A stretch of DNA of 64,000 bases from Chryseobacterium carnipullorum. Lineage in GTDB: Bacteria; Bacteroidota; Bacteroidia; Flavobacteriales; Weeksellaceae. Every line of letters begins with the position of its first letter. Position 1 is the first letter of the stretch. Below the pieces are notes generated by a model. The model made no database searches and was not told where the DNA came from. It saw only the letters and a program-made list of their open reading frames with translations. Where the stretch lies: the NCBI RefSeq assembly GCF_900142785.1, contig NZ_FRCD01000007.1, positions 1 through 64,000 of the forward strand. Direction: 5' to 3'. The position numbers and the translations under genes were made by a program. Positions 27,133 to 35,080 of this stretch are shown here, piece by piece.

Positions 27133-27570
27133 ATGAGAGAGCAGAATTATAAAAATCACAGGAAATTTTATCCCCCACATCATTTCATTTACCTTCCGCT
27201 ATTAATTGCGTTGGAAATTTATGGAATTTATAAAATCCGGAATGATCCTGAACACCAATTAACGTGGACATTGTTTTCAATCGTGATATTTCTGCTTTTC
27301 TACCTGGCTTTTATGACAAGACAGCATTACGCACTGGGACTTCAAAACCGAATGGTGATGCTTGAATTCAAACAACGTTATTTTGAGATTTTCGGAAAGC
27401 GATCTGATGAAGTGGCAGATCAGCTGAGATTTGACCAGATTGCTGCACTAAGGTTCGCCTATGATGATGAGTTCAAAGAACTTCTGAACAAAGCCATTAA
27501 AGAAAATATGTCAGGCGATGAGATCAAACGATCGATCAAAACCTGGAAAGCCGATAACCAAAGAGTTTAA
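27133..27570 (+). CDS. DUF6526-like small membrane protein
   Basis: A 145-residue protein with two membrane helices (about residues 17-32 and 42-60) after a basic N-terminus with the motif QNYKNHRKFYPPHHF, then a soluble helical tail. The opening motif and layout match what I remember as DUF6526. The function is unknown. A 55-residue lipoprotein-like ORF follows 21 bp later, and then topoisomerase IB, all on one strand and probably one transcript. Confidence 0.65.
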   Translation: MREQNYKNHRKFYPPHHFIYLPLLIALEIYGIYKIRNDPEHQLTWTLFSIVIFLLFYLAFMTRQHYALGLQNRMVMLEFKQRYFEIFGKRSDEVADQLRFDQIAALRFAYDDEFKELLNKAIKENMSGDEIKRSIKTWKADNQRV

Positions 27571-27591
27571 CAACACAAAAATATTTATATC

Positions 27592-27759
27592 ATGAGAAAA
27601 TTGACTTTATTCAGTTTGGCGATATTCACTATGTTGACACTAACAAGTTGTGAAGCAATAGAAACTATTTTTAAGGCAGGAATGTGGTGGGGAATTATCC
27701 TGGTCGTTGCGGTGGTAGTAGTCCTCTTTCTGATCTTTTCTCGGGGTAAAAACTCTTAA
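27592..27759 (+). CDS. 55-residue lipoprotein-like membrane peptide
   Basis: Starts MRKLTLFSLAIFTM and has a lipobox-like LTSC (Cys20), then a short linker and a strongly hydrophobic Val/Ile/Leu helix (about 32-49) ending FSRGKNS. So it has a signal or anchor plus one more membrane helix. Similar tiny Bacteroidota proteins exist and are sometimes mislabelled phosphatidate cytidylyltransferase, although they are far too short for that enzyme. It lies 21 bp after the DUF6526-like gene and 9 bp before topoisomerase IB. Confidence 0.7.
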   Translation: MRKLTLFSLAIFTMLTLTSCEAIETIFKAGMWWGIILVVAVVVVLFLIFSRGKNS

Positions 27760-27768
27760 CCATTTTCT

Positions 27769-28875
27769 ATGGAGAAGAATACAGATCTGGAAATCATTTC
27801 TCACCTGAAGCCTTCAAAAATTATCAAGATCATGAAGGATCCTGAAGCCTCCGCAAAGGCGGTACATCTTGTATATACCTCCGATGCGGAAACGGCCGGG
27901 ATTACCCGTAAGAAAACAGGAAAAAAGTATTCTTACTACAAAAACGGCGAAAAGCTTAAGGACAAAGAAGAAATTACCCGGATCAATAAGCTGGTCATCC
28001 CTCCAGCATGGGAAAATGTATGGATATGCGCGCTAGATAATGGTCATCTTCAGGCCACAGGTTTTGATGTGAAAAGCCGAAAGCAGTACCGCTATCACCC
28101 ATTGTGGAGTGCTTTAAGAAATCATACTAAATTTTACAGAATGCTTCAGTTCGGGTATGCACTGCCTGATATCAGACTTCATGTGGAGCAGGATCTTGCC
28201 ATAAGAAATTTCGAGAAGAGAAAAATATTGGCATTAATTGTCAGTTTGATGCAGCGTACAAATATTCGTATTGGTAACAATGCGTATGAGAAACTGTACG
28301 GATCTTTTGGCCTTACCACTTTAAAGGATAAACATGTAAAAATTAACGGGCAAAAGATTTCTTTTTCATTTAAAGGAAAGAAGGGCGTTATGCACAATAT
28401 CAACCTTAAAAGCAGAAGACTTTCAAGGCTTGTCCAGAAGTGTAAAGATATTCCGGGAAAGGAGCTATTCCAGTATTTTGATGATGAAGGAAACCGCCAT
28501 TCGGTAGACTCAGGAATGGTGAATGAATATATCAAAGAAATAAGCGGTGAAGATTTTACGGCTAAAGATTTCAGAACCTGGTCCGGAACCGTGAGTGCAC
28601 TTATTGCTTTTAAGGAAATAGGCTATGCAGAAAACGATTCACAGTATAAAAAGAAAGTGAAAGAAGCTCTTGAGATTGTAGCCGAACATCTTGGAAATAC
28701 CAGCACGGTCTGCAGGAAATACTATGTACACCCTCTGGTAATCAATCTCTACGAAAATAATACGATCAAAAAATACTTTGATGAATTGGAACAGATCGAG
28801 GAGAACGATGGAAAGGCCAGCCTTACACAGGAGGAAAAGCTGGTGCTGAAGATTCTTGAAAACGAGAAAATGTAG
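27769..28875 (+). CDS. DNA topoisomerase IB
   Basis: A bacterial/poxvirus-type topoisomerase IB that relaxes supercoils through a 3'-phosphotyrosine link. Visible catalytic parts are the Arg in NIRIGN, the Lys in the hairpin LTTLKDKHV, DFRTWSGT with the second Arg, the HLGNT segment, and the nucleophile Tyr319 in CRKYYVHP. At 368 residues it is full length. The gene has an unexpected neighbour set (two small membrane proteins upstream), and co-transcription is suggested by gaps of 21 and 9 bp. Confidence 0.93.
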   Translation: MEKNTDLEIISHLKPSKIIKIMKDPEASAKAVHLVYTSDAETAGITRKKTGKKYSYYKNGEKLKDKEEITRINKLVIPPAWENVWICALDNGHLQATGFDVKSRKQYRYHPLWSALRNHTKFYRMLQFGYALPDIRLHVEQDLAIRNFEKRKILALIVSLMQRTNIRIGNNAYEKLYGSFGLTTLKDKHVKINGQKISFSFKGKKGVMHNINLKSRRLSRLVQKCKDIPGKELFQYFDDEGNRHSVDSGMVNEYIKEISGEDFTAKDFRTWSGTVSALIAFKEIGYAENDSQYKKKVKEALEIVAEHLGNTSTVCRKYYVHPLVINLYENNTIKKYFDELEQIEENDGKASLTQEEKLVLKILENEKM

Positions 28876-29022
28876 GATAGAATGAAGATAGAAGTTATTA
28901 GATTCTCTCTATAATTTTTCAGTTTTGATTGATCTGTAACCACATTTCAGTATTCATTTAAAATGGCATATTGAACAATTTTGACAATCAGTACTTCCTA
29001 CATCCATCCTCCAGTTTCCTAT

Positions 29023-29129
29023 TTAAACCGAAATCCTGTTCTTGAAAAAAGGCGTCCTATAATCTTTAGGCGTAATCCGTACGGCATTACCTGCCACTAT
29101 GTTCAAAGAAATCGAAGTTGAAAACCCAC
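29023..29129 (-). pseudogene. remnant of an AraC-type DNA-binding C-terminus
   Basis: On the minus strand this reads VGFSTSISLNIVAGNAVRIT, then PKDYRTPFFKNRISV and a stop. It resembles the end of AraC proteins (VGFSS.SYF...FKK..GITPKDYR). The middle has drifted and no frame continues upstream, so only a fragment survives. Confidence 0.4.
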
Positions 29130-29170
29130 TAGATGGGACGGCCTCCTGAATTCATTATTTTATTCTGGAG

Positions 29171-29197
29171 AAAAGCAGTAAACTTCACTGCTTTTTT
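29171..29197 (+). terminator. Rho-independent terminator
   Basis: AAAAGCAGT (29171-29179) pairs with ACTGCTTTT (29187-29195) around a 7-nt loop, followed by TT. It probably ends read-through from topoisomerase IB, although it lies about 300 bp after that stop. Confidence 0.7.
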
Positions 29198-29258
29198 CAT
29201 AGGTAAAGTTTTTAAGAACCAATTTATGTTAAATAATAGGATGAAGTATTTGAAGAAA

Positions 29259-29289
29259 TTGTTCCTTTCAAAATGAAAACGTAAATTTG
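29259..29289 (+). promoter_or_regulatory. promoter of the P5C dehydrogenase gene
   Basis: TTG at 29259-29261 and TAAATTTG at 29282-29289, spaced 20 bp: a full match to the Bacteroidota housekeeping promoter. Transcription would start about 35 bp before the ATG. Confidence 0.7.
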
Positions 29290-29329
29290 TATACCAACCT
29301 ATTTATAATTTAAAATAATACAACATAGT

Positions 29330-30955
29330 ATGTCAAAAGCAATTTCGCAAGTACCATTTGCAGTCAATGAACCGGTAAATTCTTATGTACCGGGATCTCC
29401 TGAAGTTAAAAGCCTTATCGCCACTTACAAAAAGATGTGGGCTGAGAAGATAGAAATTCCTATGTTCATCAACGGAAAGGAGGTGAAAACTGACGAAAAA
29501 GTTCAGCTTCAGTCTCCTCAGGATCATGCTCATGATTTCGGGTTTTACTACAAGGGTACGATGCAGCATGTAGATGACGCCATCAACGCGGCATTAGCAG
29601 CTAAAAAAGAATGGAACGAACTGGGCTGGGAACACCGTGCAGCTATTTTCTTAAAGGCGGCCGATCTTTTGGCTGGACCTTACAGAGACGTGATCAACGC
29701 AGCAACGATGATCGGACAGTCTAAAAACGTACACCAGGCTGAGATCGATGCAGCGTGTGAATTTATCGATTTCTTAAGATTCAACGTAGAATTCATGACT
29801 GAAATGTATTCTGAGCAGCCGGTTTCTGATGCGGGAATCTGGAACCGTGTAGAGTACAGACCATTGGAAGGATTCTGTTTTGCGGTAACTCCATTTAACT
29901 TTACAGCGATTTCCGGAAACTTACCAACGTGTATGGCAATGCTAGGAAATGTAGTGGTTTGGAAGCCTTCTGACAAGCAGGTTTATTCTGCAAAAGTAAT
30001 CATGGATGTATTAATCGAAGCGGGTCTGCCTGCAGGAGTAATCAACATGGTTTTCACAGACGGAAAAGAAACTGCTGAGAAAGTATTGGCACATCCTGAT
30101 TTTGCAGGTCTTCACTTTACAGGGTCTACGAAAGTATTCCAGGGAATGTGGAAAATGATCGGTGACAATATCCATAACTACAGAACATACCCAAGAATTG
30201 TTGGGGAAACAGGAGGTAAAGATTTCGTTATTGCTCACCCTTCTTCTAATGTAGAAGCGGTAGCTACTGCTTTGGTAAGAGGTTCTTTTGAATACCAGGG
30301 ACAGAAATGTTCTGCGGCTTCAAGAGCTTACGTTCCTAAATCTCTTTGGGCTGATGTGAAAAAAGTAATGGAAGCTCAGATCAAATCTATTAAAGTAGGT
30401 TCTCCGGAGGATCCATCTAATTTCGTTAATGCGGTAATCGATAAAAATTCTTTCGAAAAATGTAAAGGGTATATCGACAGAGCGACTGCTTCCGGTGAGG
30501 CTGAAATCGCTATCGGTGGAAAATTTGACGATTCTAAAGGATGGTTTGTACATCCAACAGTTATTGAAACTACCAATCCTCATTACGAAAGTATGGTAGA
30601 AGAGATCTTCGGACCTATCCTATCTGTTTATGTATATGAAGATCAGGACTGGAAAGAAACGTTAAAATTAGTTGATTCTACGTCTCCATATTCATTGACA
30701 GGTTCTGTATTCGCACAAGACCGTTATGCTATCAATGAAGCTTTCAAAGCTTTAGAAAATGCTTCAGGAAACTTCTACATCAATGACAAACCTACTGGTG
30801 CCGTTGTTGGACAGCAGCCTTTCGGTGGTGGTAGAGCTTCAGGAACCAATGACAAAGCTGGTTCTAAAATGAACTTACTAAGATGGACGTCTGTAAGAAG
30901 CGTAAAAGAAACATTTGTTTCTCCAAAAGACTATAAATACCCATATCTGGGATAA
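29330..30955 (+). CDS. pruA: L-glutamate gamma-semialdehyde dehydrogenase (P5C dehydrogenase)
   Basis: An aldehyde dehydrogenase of the proline-catabolism branch. It oxidises glutamate gamma-semialdehyde (from delta-1-pyrroline-5-carboxylate) to glutamate with NAD. Catalytic Glu293 in VGETGGKD and nucleophile Cys327 in GQKCSAASR are present, as are the NAD-binding FTGSTKVF and the C-terminal QQPFGGGRASGTNDKAG. At 541 residues it is the stand-alone form. The proline dehydrogenase gene is not adjacent, so the pathway is split. Codon use looks like that of a well-expressed gene, and promoter and terminator are both strong. Confidence 0.95.
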   Translation: MSKAISQVPFAVNEPVNSYVPGSPEVKSLIATYKKMWAEKIEIPMFINGKEVKTDEKVQLQSPQDHAHDFGFYYKGTMQHVDDAINAALAAKKEWNELGWEHRAAIFLKAADLLAGPYRDVINAATMIGQSKNVHQAEIDAACEFIDFLRFNVEFMTEMYSEQPVSDAGIWNRVEYRPLEGFCFAVTPFNFTAISGNLPTCMAMLGNVVVWKPSDKQVYSAKVIMDVLIEAGLPAGVINMVFTDGKETAEKVLAHPDFAGLHFTGSTKVFQGMWKMIGDNIHNYRTYPRIVGETGGKDFVIAHPSSNVEAVATALVRGSFEYQGQKCSAASRAYVPKSLWADVKKVMEAQIKSIKVGSPEDPSNFVNAVIDKNSFEKCKGYIDRATASGEAEIAIGGKFDDSKGWFVHPTVIETTNPHYESMVEEIFGPILSVYVYEDQDWKETLKLVDSTSPYSLTGSVFAQDRYAINEAFKALENASGNFYINDKPTGAVVGQQPFGGGRASGTNDKAGSKMNLLRWTSVRSVKETFVSPKDYKYPYLG

Positions 30956-30971
30956 GAAATATACGATATGA

Positions 30972-30999
30972 ATTGTTCGTTATGATCAGTACGAACAAT
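30972..30999. other. perfect hairpin after the P5C dehydrogenase gene
   Basis: ATTGTTCGT (30972-30980) pairs with ACGAACAAT (30991-30999) around a 10-nt loop, with no T-run. It lies between the stop and the terminator and could stabilise the mRNA end or bind a protein. Confidence 0.45.
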
Positions 31000-31011
31000 G
31001 AATAATCACAG

Positions 31012-31039
31012 AGGCCACGGAATTTTTATTCCGTGGCCT
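31012..31039 (+). terminator. Rho-independent terminator of the P5C dehydrogenase gene
   Basis: AGGCCACGGAAT (31012-31023) pairs with ATTCCGTGGCCT (31028-31039) around TTTT, followed by a T-run. Confidence 0.93.
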
Positions 31040-31250
31040 TTTTTATAAATCGTTCACAACAAGCAGTGAATCATCATGACTATTATTTAAACTGTGGAAT
31101 AGAACTCCCTAATCCATGAAACCTCCTACCAATCATCTGGCACCTCCCTCTAACACCTTTTAACAAACTTTACCTATCTTTTAATATTTTACACTACTAC
31201 TTAGGAATAGTTATTGAACATTTATTCATAACACTAAAAAATAAAATAGT

Positions 31251-31460
31251 ATGAAAAAGTTATTGTTAGCAGCTGTAGGTTTAGGATTAGTCGTTGTGAG
31301 CTGCGGAACCAAAGAATCTTCAATGTCATCAAGCAGTAATGATTCTACGGCAACAGTTACTACCAAAATGGTAGCACAGGTAGCGACAGATTCATCAAAG
31401 ATGGCGGTAACAGACAGTGTGGGAGTAGATTCGGTTGCTGCTCCACGTCCGGCTAAATAG
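31251..31460 (+). CDS. small lipoprotein
   Basis: A 69-residue protein with a lipoprotein signal (KKLLLAAVGLGLVVVSC, Cys about residue 18) and a low-complexity Ser/Thr/Ala/Val tail ending APRPAK. There is no domain. The mature peptide is probably lipid-anchored and disordered. It resembles the next gene in size and layout, including an acidic DS-V region and a basic C-terminus, so the two may be distant paralogues. It has its own terminator. Confidence 0.7.
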   Translation: MKKLLLAAVGLGLVVVSCGTKESSMSSSSNDSTATVTTKMVAQVATDSSKMAVTDSVGVDSVAAPRPAK

Positions 31461-31485
31461 AAACAGATTCCGATCTTAAAAATGG

Positions 31486-31516
31486 AAAATCTGCAGATGA
31501 AAGTTCTGCAGATTTT
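31486..31516 (+). terminator. Rho-independent terminator
   Basis: AAAATCTGCAGA (31486-31497) pairs with TCTGCAGATTTT (31505-31516) around a 7-nt loop, followed by TTT. Confidence 0.88.
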
Positions 31517-31652
31517 TTTGACGATGCAAAGAAAAAGGTTGAATTTCAAAAATTTGGATTAACAAGATGATTTCATTTTCCTTAGTATTACATTAAAAAT
31601 AATTTTATCTTATAATATAGGAGAAAATTTCATAAAACTGTCAATATTTCTC

Positions 31653-31660
31653 TATATTTG
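31653..31660 (+). promoter_or_regulatory. -7 box of the second small lipoprotein gene
   Basis: TATATTTG fits TAnnTTTG and lies 28 bp before the ATG at 31689. No exact TTG was found at the usual spacing. Confidence 0.45.
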
Positions 31661-31688
31661 ATCATATTAAACATTAAAATTAATTATT

Positions 31689-31898
31689 ATGAAAAAATTA
31701 TGGATCGGAGCTGTTCTTGGAGTTATGATTTTAGGAAGCTGTGCCCAGAACAAAGAGAAAAGAGAAGAATTCAAAAATGAGCATGATAAAGACTCTCTAA
31801 GAAATCATATGGGAGATTCTGCTGTGGCCAATTCTGAACCTGCTCCTGCTTCTCATGATACTGTAAAAGTAAAATCAGACAGTCTCAAGACTAAATAA
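31689..31898 (+). CDS. small lipoprotein
   Basis: A 69-residue protein with a lipobox (MILGSC, Cys18) and a charged mature part with acidic and basic stretches, ending DTVKVKSDSLKTK. No known domain. It is flanked by terminators on both sides, so it is a single-gene unit. Small abundant lipoproteins of this kind are frequent in Chryseobacterium; the function is unknown. Confidence 0.7.
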   Translation: MKKLWIGAVLGVMILGSCAQNKEKREEFKNEHDKDSLRNHMGDSAVANSEPAPASHDTVKVKSDSLKTK

Positions 31899-31903
31899 AA
31901 TAA

Positions 31904-31931
31904 CAAATCCGCAGCCATAGCTGCGGATTTG
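31904..31931. terminator. hairpin between convergent genes
   Basis: CAAATCCGCAG (31904-31914) pairs with CTGCGGATTTG (31921-31931) around CCATAG. The T-run is better on the minus strand (TTATTTTATTTAG), but it can serve both neighbours. Confidence 0.7.
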
Positions 31932-32006
31932 CACTTAAAAAAACTTGACTGAAAAAAACCGGGCAATCAACCCCGATTGTATTATAAAATCTTTGCTCCT
32001 ACCGGG

Positions 32007-32900
32007 CTATTCACCCAGATAGATAAAGGTATTGACTACCAGATAAGCAGACCTGTTATCCATTGTTGCTCCCACTCCTCCTGTAGGAATTGTGGCAATT
32101 CCTGACAATGAATGGATGTGGGCACCGGAAATAGCGGTACTCCCCATCATTCCGACTCCTCCCCAAGAGGACGAATCACTGTTCCCCTGATAATGACCTG
32201 AACCATTATTTCCTACATTTGTTCCTCCCAAAAGGAAACCTCCCTCATCTGAAGTATGGATATGTGCTCCCGCACTTTCCGCCGTTCCGCTTACCACTCC
32301 TATCAGATTAATGTCCGGAAGATTCGAACGGGTAATCGTCATGTTATTATTTCCGCCCTGACTTCCCAGTAGTTCGGCACCATTTCGTGTTTTCAGAATC
32401 CTATCTGATGCGTCGGGAAGACGTGTCGTAAATCCTAAGCCAGCCGCAGACGTCTGTGCAGATGATGGAAGAGAGGAAACTGACCTTCCATTAAGCAAAT
32501 ACCATCCGTTATGATCTGAAGGCTGCATAGAGTTTTTAATATCTCCTGCAGACTGGGGATTCAGTTTTCTGGGGTCCCCGGGCAGCATTCTCTGCCACAT
32601 TTTACCATCATAATAATAAAGTCCGGCGGCGGTAATATTAGCCGTTTTGCTGCTGGATATTCTTACCGGTGCCGAAGCATAAATAATAGTACCTGCATGA
32701 CTCTCTGTGTACTGGGAATCACCTGCCTTGATTTCTTCCCCTGAAAGCCTCGGGGGCAGCACCCCCTCAGCTGTGGATCCGTCGGTTCTTTTTGCGACGA
32801 TGTCCAGACTCGCAATTGGCGTTGGTGTATTGATTCCTATCTGGCCAAAGGCAGCATTAGAAAAAACGGAGGCCAACACGACCGTAAAAGTTGTCTTCAT
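32007..32900 (-). CDS. secreted fibre-like protein with tail-collar-like C-terminus
   Basis: A 297-residue secreted protein. The signal peptide ends near AAFGQ, followed by the flavobacterial surface-protein opening IGINTPTP..SLDIVAK. The C-terminal half resembles a phage tail-collar domain: GWYLLNGRSV, RLPDASDRILKTR, GSQGGNNNMTITRSNLPD, two Gly-Ala-His-Ile-His stretches and NRSAYLVVNTFIYLGE. In phage fibres such domains form trimers with metal-binding His clusters. Here it is more likely a cell-surface or secreted fibre than part of a prophage, as no phage genes are nearby. It is the first of four related secreted proteins in this region. Confidence 0.7.
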   Translation of the reverse strand: MKTTFTVVLASVFSNAAFGQIGINTPTPIASLDIVAKRTDGSTAEGVLPPRLSGEEIKAGDSQYTESHAGTIIYASAPVRISSSKTANITAAGLYYYDGKMWQRMLPGDPRKLNPQSAGDIKNSMQPSDHNGWYLLNGRSVSSLPSSAQTSAAGLGFTTRLPDASDRILKTRNGAELLGSQGGNNNMTITRSNLPDINLIGVVSGTAESAGAHIHTSDEGGFLLGGTNVGNNGSGHYQGNSDSSSWGGVGMMGSTAISGAHIHSLSGIATIPTGGVGATMDNRSAYLVVNTFIYLGE

Positions 32901-33165
32901 GTGTTTAATTTACTAGTTTAAAGTTTTCATGGTTTGTGTAAAATAATTGGCAGACATTTTACACCGTCTAGTAATTTTTAGTTTTAGTTTTGATCGCTGC
33001 TCTGCTTTACAAAGAATAAAAGATTAAAAAAGTGAGTGACAAACTGCAGTAGACTCATTCCCGTAAAGCTGCGCAAAGATATCGATGTGAATGTCTTACG
33101 TAAAACAATAGGTTATCAGTTTTCATGAAAATGAAAAGACAGAATTCATAAAAACAGCCTTCTTC

Positions 33166-34791
33166 TTAATTGTTTTCAGGAAAATGAACATTTTTATCTG
33201 ATTGATTTTCAGCATCCAGGTACTTAATATATGCTGAGGGAGAAAAATCTGTTACGGCTTTAAAAACCGAAGCAAATTTACTGTGAGAAGAAAAACCACA
33301 TTCGTCTGCAAGGATGCTGATCTTATATTGCCTGTACTTTTCGTCATTGATCAGTTTATCAATGATATAATTGATCCTTAAACGATTGACATAGGTTTTA
33401 ACGTCAGCATTTTTATGCTGGTTAATGACGTAGGACAAATATTTTGTATTGGTATTAAGCTCTGCAGCAAGAAAAGATAACGACATATTCTTGTTGTTAT
33501 AAAGGTCCCCTTTTTCAAATTCCTCAAGAAGTTCGAGGAGTTTAGACTCGGTTTCGGACGTCATGAGAGATTCATTCCTCTTTTTGTCGGATACTCCTGC
33601 TCTGTCATCTACTTCCTCTACAGAAATGTTTGAAAAATCGGTATTTTCTGTTTTTAAAGGTAAAGATTCACTTCGGGAACTGATCATTTGCAGCTGCGTT
33701 CTTATAATATTCCTGAATTTAGAGCGCTGTTTTTTCTGTTTTACTTTAAAAAAAGCAACAATCCCGATGAGTAAAATAAGCAATAAGATAATAGCCGTGT
33801 TTTTTACAAGACTGATTTGTGTACTTTTTTGATTGAGTTTTCCTACATTTTCCGGAGCTATCACTGCAAATTCACGATTCCTGGCGGTAAGGCTGTCGTA
33901 TGCTTTTACATATTTTACGGCATAAAGGGAAGCTTTATAATTATCTCCCGTTCCTTCATAATAATCATTGATATTGGAATATACTGCTTTTTTGAGCTTA
34001 AGACTTCGAGAGCTGTCCGCTATATTCTCTGCTTTTTTAAGATAGATTTCAGCATCTTCCCAGTTTTTCTGTTTCAGACGGATACCGCCCAGGCCATTAT
34101 AAACCAGGCCAAGGACACAACACTTTTCTTTAAGCATGGATTCTGCTTTCCGGTAATAGTTTTCTGAAACAGCATAATCTTTAAGTCTAAAATAGATATC
34201 ACCAAGGATCTGGTAAGAAGCAGCTACAGCTCTGTCATGCTCCTTTATGGTATCTTTTCCGAAAGAGTTCAGTGAGGATTCTATGTATTTTACGGCATCT
34301 GTATAACTTCCCTGCTCCATTTCGTAATAAGCCATTTCCTGATTCAGCAGTCCGAGTATTTCACCTCGTGTTTGAGAGTCAGTGATGAGTTTTGAGCTTT
34401 CTATACCCTGTAATGTATATTTTTTTGATCTTTCATGAAGGCCTACCAGACGGTATTCTTTAGCCAGAAACTCATTGACCCTCGAAAGCCATTCCGCATC
34501 GTCAATCTGATTTAATAAGGAATGCGCATTTTCTGCATAACAAATAGATTTTTTGAATTCACCGGCAGAATGATAGAGATCGGCAGAAAGTAAAAGACTT
34601 TTGACTTTATCCAAAGGAGCTTCCGCAGACCTATACAGAGAATCTGCTATTTTCAGCGCCTTCGGAATATCTTTCGGAACAGTCTGAACGGACGTCCTTT
34701 CACAGATCTGATCGAAGCCATATTTTTTCTGAGCCAAAATGGGGACAGCAGTAATGAACAAAAACAAAAGTTTCAGCATACTTTTAGACAT
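33166..34791 (-). CDS. TPR-containing membrane AraC-family regulator
   Basis: A one-piece sensor-regulator. A signal peptide (MSKSMLKLLFLF, cleavage near ILAQ) precedes a periplasmic array of about six TPR-like helical pairs, one membrane helix (NTAIILLLILLIGIVAFF) and a cytosolic AraC helix-turn-helix ending with the FKAVTDFSPSAYIKY motif. I choose ATG at 34791; longer in-frame starts exist, but a TAACTTTG promoter box (34868 to 34861) lies over them. It may control the neighbouring secreted proteins; this is inferred from position only. Confidence 0.85.
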   Translation of the reverse strand: MSKSMLKLLFLFITAVPILAQKKYGFDQICERTSVQTVPKDIPKALKIADSLYRSAEAPLDKVKSLLLSADLYHSAGEFKKSICYAENAHSLLNQIDDAEWLSRVNEFLAKEYRLVGLHERSKKYTLQGIESSKLITDSQTRGEILGLLNQEMAYYEMEQGSYTDAVKYIESSLNSFGKDTIKEHDRAVAASYQILGDIYFRLKDYAVSENYYRKAESMLKEKCCVLGLVYNGLGGIRLKQKNWEDAEIYLKKAENIADSSRSLKLKKAVYSNINDYYEGTGDNYKASLYAVKYVKAYDSLTARNREFAVIAPENVGKLNQKSTQISLVKNTAIILLLILLIGIVAFFKVKQKKQRSKFRNIIRTQLQMISSRSESLPLKTENTDFSNISVEEVDDRAGVSDKKRNESLMTSETESKLLELLEEFEKGDLYNNKNMSLSFLAAELNTNTKYLSYVINQHKNADVKTYVNRLRINYIIDKLINDEKYRQYKISILADECGFSSHSKFASVFKAVTDFSPSAYIKYLDAENQSDKNVHFPENN

Positions 34792-34860
34792 AAAAAAATA
34801 AATTATTATTTTGATTTTATAATAATTCATCATTTTCATGGGGTGTCTTTTTGTTTTTTC

Positions 34861-34868
34861 CAAAGTTA
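34861..34868 (-). promoter_or_regulatory. -7 box of the TPR-AraC gene
   Basis: TAACTTTG on the minus strand, 69 bp before the chosen ATG. It decides the start, because the more upstream in-frame codon (34863) would overlap the promoter. No exact -33 TTG was found at the usual spacing. Confidence 0.4.
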
Positions 34869-35054
34869 CTACTATTTTATATTTTATTAAAATATTCTAC
34901 TATTATTTAATTTTTTTAACTAAAAAACTAATTATTATTTATTTTAATAATATAAAATTCATAGTTTTCACATTAAATAGATTTATTATCTGTCAAAAAT
35001 AAAATATCCGTAACTATTTTCTATTTGCTGCGACTGATATGCTTACATAATTAT

Positions 35055-35062
35055 TACATTTG
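35055..35062 (+). promoter_or_regulatory. -7 box of the thioredoxin-family gene
   Basis: TACATTTG fits TAnnTTTG and lies 18 bp before the ATG at 35081. The nearest TTG (35025-35027) is 27 bp upstream, rather far. Confidence 0.4.
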
Positions 35063-35080
35063 TAATCAATAAAAAGTTTT

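Larger units (their letters stand above)
28876..29329. other. intergenic region with gene remnant, hairpin and promoter
   Basis: About 450 bp. It contains a decayed AraC C-terminus on the minus strand (29023-29129), a hairpin with a T-run (29171-29197) and the promoter of the P5C dehydrogenase gene (29259-29289). Confidence 0.6.

Noticed and set aside
32007..32900. Prophage tail fibre gene
   Set aside because: The tail-collar-like domain carries a bacterial signal peptide and the shared surface module, and no other phage gene lies nearby.
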